In this document: piece after piece, positions 33,037 through 38,257 of the stretch | Numbering within the stretch: position 1 is the stretch's first letter | How the letters are laid out: every line of letters begins with the position of its first letter | Assembly (NCBI GenBank): GCA_021775575.1 | Contig: JAJFHO010000173.1 | Location: 1 to 38,257 of the forward strand | Length of the DNA stretch: 38,257 bases | DNA from: Hyphomicrobiales bacterium | GTDB taxonomy: Bacteria > Pseudomonadota > Alphaproteobacteria > Rhizobiales > Methyloligellaceae | Direction: 5' to 3' | The notes under the pieces: generated by a model | What the model saw: only the letters and a program-made list of their open reading frames with translations | Told to the model about the DNA's origin: nothing | The model's database searches: none | Program-made: the position numbers and the translations under genes

Positions 33037-34887
33037 CTATTGTCCTCGTTCTTTCACATAGCTGCCCGGCGCGTCCTCGATTGCCTTCAGCTTGCCTTCG
33101 CCGGGCGTGCGGGCATCGACCTTCTCGCCGGAATGGCTTACGAGCCACTCGGCCCAATCCGGCCACCATGAACCGGGATGCTCTTCGGCCTTTTCGAACC
33201 AGTCGTCGAGCGTCTTGAGATTGTGCTTCTTTGATGAGGGTTTCTTGCCGGTCCAGTACTGGTATTTCATCTTGTCCGGCGGATTGACCACGCCTGCGAT
33301 ATGGCCCGAGCCGGCCATCACATAACGCACGGGTCCACCGAACATGCGCGCGCCGATATAGACCGAGGCGGCCGGTGCGATGTGATCCTCGCGGGTCGCC
33401 AGCTCGTAAATCGGGATTTTTACCTTGCTGACGTCGAGTTTTTCATCGCACAGCGACATCTCGCCCTTGGCCAGCTTGTTCTCATTATAGAACTCGCGCA
33501 GATAAAAGGCGTGGTTGGCGGCGGGCATGCGCGTCGAATCGGAATTCCAGAACAGCAGGTCGAAGGGGAAGGGCTGCTTGCCCAATAGATAGTTGTTGAT
33601 CACATACGGCCAGATCAGGTCGCGGGGGCGCAGCATGTTGAACACAGCGGCCATGCGCGAGCCGTCGAGATAACCCTCTTCCGCCATCATTTCCTCAAGC
33701 GAGGTGATCTGTGCGTCGTCGATGAAGATCAGAAGGTCGCCCGCCTTGGAGAAATCGACCTGCGCGGTCAGGAAAGTCGCCGATGCGATCCGTTCGTCGC
33801 CCTTCGCGGCCATGTAAGCGAGGGTCGAGGCGAGAAGCGTTCCGCCGACGCAGTAGCCGAGCGCATTGATATGCGGGGCCCCGGTTGCATCCATCACCGC
33901 CTGTGTCGCGGCCAGAAGCCCCTCGCTCATATAATCCTCGAAGGTTTTCGAGGCGAGCTTCTCATCCGGATTCACCCAGGAAATGACGAATACGGTGAAG
34001 CCCTGGTCGACCGCCCATTTAATGAAGGATTTTTTCGGAACCAGGTCGAGAATATAGAATTTGTTGATCCATGGCGGAACGATCAGCAACGGTATTTCAC
34101 GGGCATTTGGGGTCGACGGTGCATACTGGATGAGCTGGATGATATCGTTCTGAAAAACGACTTTGCCGGGAGTTACCGCAAGATTTCCGCCAACTTCGAA
34201 GGCATCCAGGTCGGTCTGTTTAATGCGTAACAGGTCTTCCGACGCTTCCAGGTCCTGGCTGAAGTGCCGTATTCCCTGGACCAGATTCTCGGCGTTGGTC
34301 GCAAGCGTCTCGCGCATGACCTCAGGATTGGTAATGGCGAAATTGGACGGCGAAAGCGCGCTCGCGATCTGGTTGAGATAGAATTCGGCTTTTTTCTTTG
34401 TCTTGTCGTCGATGCCATCGGTCTGCTCGACCAATTCGTCGGCCCAGCGCTCGGTCAGCAGATAGGCCTGTTTCCAGAAATCGAAATACTGTCTTTTCGT
34501 CCAGTCCGGATCGCTGAACCGTGCGTCGCCATGTTCCGGCTCGGCGGCGGGTTCGACGTCATTGCCGAGAAAACGCTGGACCGAGCGGCCCCACAAATCG
34601 ACGTAACTGCGGGCAAGCTTGCCCTGCGCCTCAACCAGCCTGCTTGGATCGCTGACCCAGTGTTTCGCGACCGACCCCAATACCTTGGCGGCTTCCCCCA
34701 TCTCGCTGGTGGCGCTGTAGGGTCCAGACTGGCCGTTTGTCCTTTCAGCAAGAGTGAGGAAAACCTTTCCGCCTTCCTCGAACAGGCGGATCATATTGCG
34801 GGCCAGTTCGCTCGGATCGTTTATCTGATACTCCGATCCAGCAGCCGCGTCCCCGGTTTCCTGATCGGCGCTCTTGTCATCTGACAT
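33037..34887 (-). CDS. phaC: Class I poly(3-hydroxyalkanoate) synthase
   Basis: This 616-residue enzyme polymerises 3-hydroxyacyl-CoA into storage polyester at the granule surface. The lipase-like box is GYCVGG with nucleophile Cys346; the rest of the triad is Asp501 (TREDHIAP) and His529 (GSGHIAGV). The N-terminal domain (PSNFAITNPEV, then GGNLAVTPGKVVFQND) and the catalytic part with PPWINKFYILDL are typical of class I PhaC. GGAG lies 6 bases before ATG 34887; an in-frame start at 34914 is rejected. No phaA, phaB, phaR or phasin gene lies next to it, so monomer supply is encoded elsewhere. It is divergent from a small lipoprotein gene. Confidence 0.95.
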   Translation of the reverse strand: MSDDKSADQETGDAAAGSEYQINDPSELARNMIRLFEEGGKVFLTLAERTNGQSGPYSATSEMGEAAKVLGSVAKHWVSDPSRLVEAQGKLARSYVDLWGRSVQRFLGNDVEPAAEPEHGDARFSDPDWTKRQYFDFWKQAYLLTERWADELVEQTDGIDDKTKKKAEFYLNQIASALSPSNFAITNPEVMRETLATNAENLVQGIRHFSQDLEASEDLLRIKQTDLDAFEVGGNLAVTPGKVVFQNDIIQLIQYAPSTPNAREIPLLIVPPWINKFYILDLVPKKSFIKWAVDQGFTVFVISWVNPDEKLASKTFEDYMSEGLLAATQAVMDATGAPHINALGYCVGGTLLASTLAYMAAKGDERIASATFLTAQVDFSKAGDLLIFIDDAQITSLEEMMAEEGYLDGSRMAAVFNMLRPRDLIWPYVINNYLLGKQPFPFDLLFWNSDSTRMPAANHAFYLREFYNENKLAKGEMSLCDEKLDVSKVKIPIYELATREDHIAPAASVYIGARMFGGPVRYVMAGSGHIAGVVNPPDKMKYQYWTGKKPSSKKHNLKTLDDWFEKAEEHPGSWWPDWAEWLVSHSGEKVDARTPGEGKLKAIEDAPGSYVKERGQ

Positions 34888-35075
34888 GGCACTCTCCATC
34901 CCCGCTAGCCGCATCCGTCACATTGTTACCACCTATTTAGCAATAAAGCGCCTCCAGCTATAGCTATCCCTAAGTTGATCGCGCGTACGTGCGGCGGAGC
35001 GCAACATTATGCTATGCAGTCTATCTTGGAATTGTGAACCCGCGAGGCATGGGAGGCCGGCATTCCGGAATTTGG

Positions 35076-35321
35076 ATGACGGGTAAGAGTGTGGGCGGAC
35101 ACTGGAAGAAGCCGGCAATGATATTGGGGCTGTGCGCGGCGCTGACGGCGCTGGCCGGCTGTGCTGCGACCGAAGCGATCCCGTTTCCGAAACTGTCGAG
35201 CGTCAAGCGGATAACCAAGCGCGTGCTCACGCGGGAAGAAAAAGACGATGCGATCCGCGATTTGACGATAGAGCAGAAAAAGCACCGTGAAGAGGCGGAG
35301 CGCGAACTCGAAAAGCGCTGA
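35076..35321 (+). CDS. Small lipoprotein of unknown function
   Basis: The 81-residue product has a basic N-terminus, a hydrophobic segment and a lipobox (MILGLCAALTALAGC), so it is probably lipid-anchored. The mature part of about 50 residues is highly charged and ends in a predicted helix (EQKKHREEAERELEKR), which may form a coiled coil. I do not recognise a family. The start is uncertain: ATG 35076 is chosen, but ATG 35118 has a better-spaced GGAAG and would give a compact 15-residue signal. It lies 180 bases before alaC on the same strand and is divergent from phaC. Confidence 0.6.
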   Translation: MTGKSVGGHWKKPAMILGLCAALTALAGCAATEAIPFPKLSSVKRITKRVLTREEKDDAIRDLTIEQKKHREEAERELEKR

Positions 35322-35501
35322 TCGGCATGGCGCATTGACGCGGTGCATTCCAGGCTGGGTAGCCCCCGGCTGATTTATACTTATCCCGGCCGGTATCTTT
35401 TGCTAGATCACAGTTGCGGTTTCGGACGATTCCGGACGGCCAGCTACAAAAGTGATGTGGAAACCGCGTTTGGCACGCGTGGCGACGGAGAGATACAACC
35501 G

Positions 35502-36734
35502 GTGAAGGAAGAGTTTCACAAGATCAGGCGCTTGCCGCCTTATGTCTTTGAGGATGTCAACCGGCTCAAGGCGCTTGCGCGCGCGCGCGGCGAGGACATT
35601 ATCGATTTCGGCATGGGAAACCCTGACATGCCGACCCCGCGCCATATTGTCGAAAAGCTTGTCGAGGCCGCCGAGGACCCGAAGACCAACCGCTATTCCG
35701 CATCGCGCGGAATTCCGGGTCTGAGAAAAGCGCAAGCCGGTTATTATGAGCGGCGCTTCGGCGTCAAGCTCGACCCCGACACCCAGATTGTCGCGACGCT
35801 GGGGTCGAAGGAAGGCTTTGCGAATATGGCCCAGGCGATTACCGCCCCGGGCGACGTCGTTCTGGTGCCCAACCCCACCTATCCGATCCACGAGTTCGGT
35901 TTCATTATTTCCGGCGGCGTGATCCGCCATTTGCCGGCGAGCACGGACTCCGAATTCATGGTCAGGCTCGACCACGCCAGGCAACATTCGATCCCCGAGC
36001 CGATAGCACTGGTCCTCAATTTTCCTTCCAACCCGACCGCGCTCGTCGCCGATCTCGATTTCTACTCCGAGGTTGTGACATATGCGAAGCGGCACGAGCT
36101 CATTATCCTGTCCGACGTCGCTTATGCCGAAACCTATTTCGACGACCGGCCGCCGCCGTCGATTCTGCAGGTGCCGGGCGCTATCGATATCGCGGTCGAA
36201 TTTTCGTCACTCAGCAAGACCTACGCGATGCCGGGATGGCGCATGGGCTTCGCCGTCGGCAACGAACGGCTTATCGCGGCGCTTGCCCGCGTCAAATCCT
36301 ATCTCGACTATGGCGCCTTCACGCCGATACAGGTTGCCGCCGCGGCCGCGCTCAACGGTCCGCAGGAGTGCATCGACGAGATTCGGGCGACTTACAAGAG
36401 CCGGCGGGATTGTCTGGTCGAGGCGCTGGAGCGGGCCGGCTGGCCAATCCCGGCACCGCCCGCAACCATGTTCGCCTGGGCGCCGATACCCGAGAGTTTC
36501 CGCGATGTAGGATCGCTTGAATTCTCGAAACTTCTGCTTGAGAAGGCGCAGGTCGCGGTTTCGCCGGGAGTTGGTTTCGGCGAGTATGGCGAAGGCTTTG
36601 TCCGCATCGCTCTTGTCGAAAACGAACAACGCATCCGTCAGGCGGCGCGCAATATCAAAAAATTCCTTTCCGATCCCGCCGCGTCGATGCACAACGTCAT
36701 CCCACTTGCATCAGCGCCCAATCTGAAGAATTGA
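35502..36734 (+). CDS. alaC: Alanine aminotransferase, AlaC type
   Basis: This 410-residue fold-type I PLP aminotransferase has PLP Lys239 in SSLSKTYAMPGWRMGF. The N-terminus (IRRLPPYVFEDVNRL, then DIIDFGMGNPDMPTP), YSASRGIPGLR, LVLNFPSNPTA and SPGVGFGEYGEGFVRIALVEN align closely with E. coli AlaC as I remember it. It should exchange amino groups between alanine and glutamate/2-oxoglutarate. GTG 35502 is chosen because family similarity starts there and GGAGAG lies 10 bases upstream; the 53-codon upstream extension is rejected. Its stop lies 8 bases before hom, so the two are probably cotranscribed. Related enzymes are often labelled LL-diaminopimelate or aspartate aminotransferase. Confidence 0.88.
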   Translation: MKEEFHKIRRLPPYVFEDVNRLKALARARGEDIIDFGMGNPDMPTPRHIVEKLVEAAEDPKTNRYSASRGIPGLRKAQAGYYERRFGVKLDPDTQIVATLGSKEGFANMAQAITAPGDVVLVPNPTYPIHEFGFIISGGVIRHLPASTDSEFMVRLDHARQHSIPEPIALVLNFPSNPTALVADLDFYSEVVTYAKRHELIILSDVAYAETYFDDRPPPSILQVPGAIDIAVEFSSLSKTYAMPGWRMGFAVGNERLIAALARVKSYLDYGAFTPIQVAAAAALNGPQECIDEIRATYKSRRDCLVEALERAGWPIPAPPATMFAWAPIPESFRDVGSLEFSKLLLEKAQVAVSPGVGFGEYGEGFVRIALVENEQRIRQAARNIKKFLSDPAASMHNVIPLASAPNLKN

Positions 36735-36742
36735 ACTGGCCA

Positions 36743-38068
36743 ATGAACGGACCGTTGCGACTTGGAATTGCTGGCGTGGGAACCGTTGGCGCCGGCGTAA
36801 TCCAGATGCTGGAGCGCAGTAGCGCAGCGATGGCCCAATGGCAGATACCGGAGATCAGGATATCGGCCGTCTGCGCGCGCGATCGCGCCAAAAAACGCGA
36901 TGTCGATATTTCCGCCTTCGAATGGTTCGACGATCCCATTGAGCTTGCCAAAGATGACAAGATCGATGTTTTCGTCGAGTTGATCGGCGGGGAAGACGGA
37001 GCAGCGAAGGAGGCTGTGGAGACCGCCCTGAAGTGCGGCAAACATGTTGTTACGGCGAACAAGGCGTTGCTGGCGCATCATGCAGTGGAACTTGCCAGCA
37101 TTGCGGAGGAAAAAAATGTAGCGCTCAATTTCGAGGCAGCCATCGCCGGCGGCATTCCGATCGTCAAGACCATGCGCGAGAGCCTGCTCGGCAACCGGAT
37201 CACCCGCGTCTACGGAATCCTGAATGGAACATGCAACTATATCCTCACGCGCATGCAGGCGGAGGAACGGGAATTCGCCGACGTCCTGCGCGAGGCGCAG
37301 GAGGCGGGGTATGCGGAAGCCGATCCCGCATTCGATATCGGCGGGCATGATACGGCGCACAAGCTTGCCCTTTTGACGACGCTTGCATTCGGCACGGTCA
37401 CGTCCTTTGACTCAATCTATCTGGAAGGGATCGAGCGGATTTCGTCGGCGGACATCGAGGCGGCCGACGAACTCGGATACCGGATCAAACTGCTCGGCGT
37501 GGCGCTGGCCACCGAAAGCGGTATCGAGCAGCGCGTCCATCCCACAATGGTCGAGAAACACTCGGCGATCGCGGAAGTGGATGGCGTGACAAATTGCGTG
37601 GCGGTCGACGGCGACTTTGTCGGCGACGTGATGCTGGTGGGCATGGGCGCCGGGGCGGGACCGACGGCGTCCTCGGTTATTAGCGACATCGTCGATATCG
37701 CGCGCGGCATTATCCTGCCGCCCCTGATCCGCCCGGTAGCGGCGCTGCTGCCAATCAAGCGGGCGCGTATGCGCGCCCATGCGGGGGGCTATTATATAAG
37801 ACTCTCTGTCGCTGACAGACCTGGCTCATTCGCCGCGATCGCCGGGCGGATGGCGGAACAGAATATCTCCCTGAAGAGCATCGTTCAGCGGCCTCCCGCC
37901 GGAGAAATATCGCGCCGGCCCGGCAACCGGCCAACCGATAAACCCATGCCGGTCGTGATGATTACGCATGACACGACGGAAGCCGCGATCCAAAAGGCAT
38001 TTGCCCTTATCGAACAGGACGGCCATGTGCAGGAGCCGCCGCAGATGATACGCATTGAAAAGCTATGA
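36743..38068 (+). CDS. hom: Homoserine dehydrogenase with C-terminal ACT domain
   Basis: This 441-residue enzyme reduces aspartate semialdehyde to homoserine, the branch point to threonine and methionine. It has the nucleotide-binding loop GIAGVGTVGAGV (residues 8-19) and catalytic motif VVTANKALLA. The substrate segment is GILNGTCNYILTRM, with EADPAFDIGGHDTAHKLALL carrying the catalytic Asp and Lys. A C-terminal ACT domain (YYIRLSVADRPGSFAAIAGRM) suggests feedback control, usually by threonine. It is the monofunctional form, without an aspartokinase domain. ATG 36743 is preferred over TTG 36731, which overlaps the alaC stop. Order alaC-hom-glpX is common in alphaproteobacteria. Confidence 0.95.
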   Translation: MNGPLRLGIAGVGTVGAGVIQMLERSSAAMAQWQIPEIRISAVCARDRAKKRDVDISAFEWFDDPIELAKDDKIDVFVELIGGEDGAAKEAVETALKCGKHVVTANKALLAHHAVELASIAEEKNVALNFEAAIAGGIPIVKTMRESLLGNRITRVYGILNGTCNYILTRMQAEEREFADVLREAQEAGYAEADPAFDIGGHDTAHKLALLTTLAFGTVTSFDSIYLEGIERISSADIEAADELGYRIKLLGVALATESGIEQRVHPTMVEKHSAIAEVDGVTNCVAVDGDFVGDVMLVGMGAGAGPTASSVISDIVDIARGIILPPLIRPVAALLPIKRARMRAHAGGYYIRLSVADRPGSFAAIAGRMAEQNISLKSIVQRPPAGEISRRPGNRPTDKPMPVVMITHDTTEAAIQKAFALIEQDGHVQEPPQMIRIEKL

Positions 38069-38096
38069 CGACGCGCTAAGACGCCCGGCGCGTCGT
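38068..38096 (+). terminator. Stem-loop between hom and glpX
   Basis: A perfect 9-bp repeat, ACGACGCGC (38068-38076) and GCGCGTCGT (38088-38096), with an 11-base loop begins at the last base of the hom stop. Only ATTT follows, so termination would be partial. It could lower glpX expression relative to hom or stabilise the upstream message. Confidence 0.4.
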
Positions 38097-38117
38097 ATTT
38101 GCAGGAGAGGGACGAGA

Positions 38118-38257
38118 ATGCCCAAGGATAATCAGAGTTCCGGCCTCGACCGGATGCTGACGCTCGAAATTGTACGCGTCACGGAGGCGGCCGCGGTCGC
38201 GGCGGCGCGGTTGCGCGGACGTGGCGATGAAAAGGCCGCCGACCAGGCGGCGGTGGA
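38118..38257 (+). CDS. glpX: Class II fructose-1,6-bisphosphatase, N-terminal part
   Basis: Only the first 46 codons are in the window. The N-terminus reads LDRMLTLEIVRVTEAAAVAA, then ARLRGRGDEKAADQAAV, the strongly conserved opening of GlpX-type fructose bisphosphatases. The enzyme acts in gluconeogenesis. ATG 38118 has AGGAGAGG 7-10 bases upstream. The gene is cut by the right window edge. Confidence 0.9.
   Translation, partial: MPKDNQSSGLDRMLTLEIVRVTEAAAVAAARLRGRGDEKAADQAAV

Noticed and set aside
35343-35501. N-terminal extension of the aminotransferase
   Set aside because: Family similarity and a well-spaced GGAGAG support GTG 35502; the extra 53 residues look non-coding.
1-38257. tRNA or rRNA genes, CRISPR arrays, insertion sequences, prophage or attachment sites
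   Set aside because: Intergenic gaps are short and I saw no cloverleaf, regular repeat-spacer pattern, transposase or integrase motif, or terminal inverted repeats.

Overview
The window reads as chromosomal DNA from an alphaproteobacterium. It is G+C-rich, at about 60% by eye. The evidence is a COX15-type heme A synthase beside a DUF2842 protein, a short type 2 ArgC, a class I PHA synthase, the order alaC-hom-glpX, and CtrA-like TTAACCAT sites. I could not assign a genus. I saw no rRNA, tRNA, CRISPR array, insertion sequence or phage gene. Coding density is high and most genes look intact; only phnD (left edge) and glpX (right edge) are cut by the window.

Layout. (1) 1-7859, phosphonate use: the end of phnD, then phnC and two phnE permease genes; a LysR-type regulator on the minus strand; and, divergent from it, phosphonoacetate hydrolase (phnA), a zinc-type alcohol dehydrogenase and an aldehyde dehydrogenase. 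No aminotransferase, phosphonatase or C-P lyase gene is visible. As it stands the set could convert an alcohol phosphonate such as 2-hydroxyethylphosphonate to phosphonoacetaldehyde, then phosphonoacetate, then acetate and phosphate. This is an inference and the strongest candidate for an undescribed pathway here. (2) 7918-14589, minus strand: a copper/silver efflux operon made of a small Cys-rich secreted protein, a TolC-like outer-membrane factor, a CusB-like adaptor ending in two tandem CusF domains, and a CusA-type RND pump. (3) 14917-25437: a polysaccharide locus with a methyltransferase, O-antigen ligase/polymerase, initiating sugar-phosphate transferase, GT4 glycosyltransferase, short Wza-like lipoprotein, Wzc-like protein with a degenerate kinase domain, FemAB/BioF2-like acyltransferase and NodB-like deacetylase. 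This parts list resembles the Caulobacter holdfast (hfs) set. CtrA-like sites lie in two of its intergenic regions.

(4) 25434-33011, housekeeping and metabolism: DUF2842 protein, heme A synthase, metY, CoA-binding protein, ECHDC3-like enoyl-CoA hydratase relative, an unknown secreted protein, PaaI-type thioesterase, ribosomal proteins L13 and S9 with a promoter/leader and a strong terminator, and argC. (5) 33037-38257: class I PHA synthase, a divergent small lipoprotein, then alaC, hom and the start of glpX.

Functions and residue assignments come from reading the translations against remembered family motifs. No database search or structure prediction was run.
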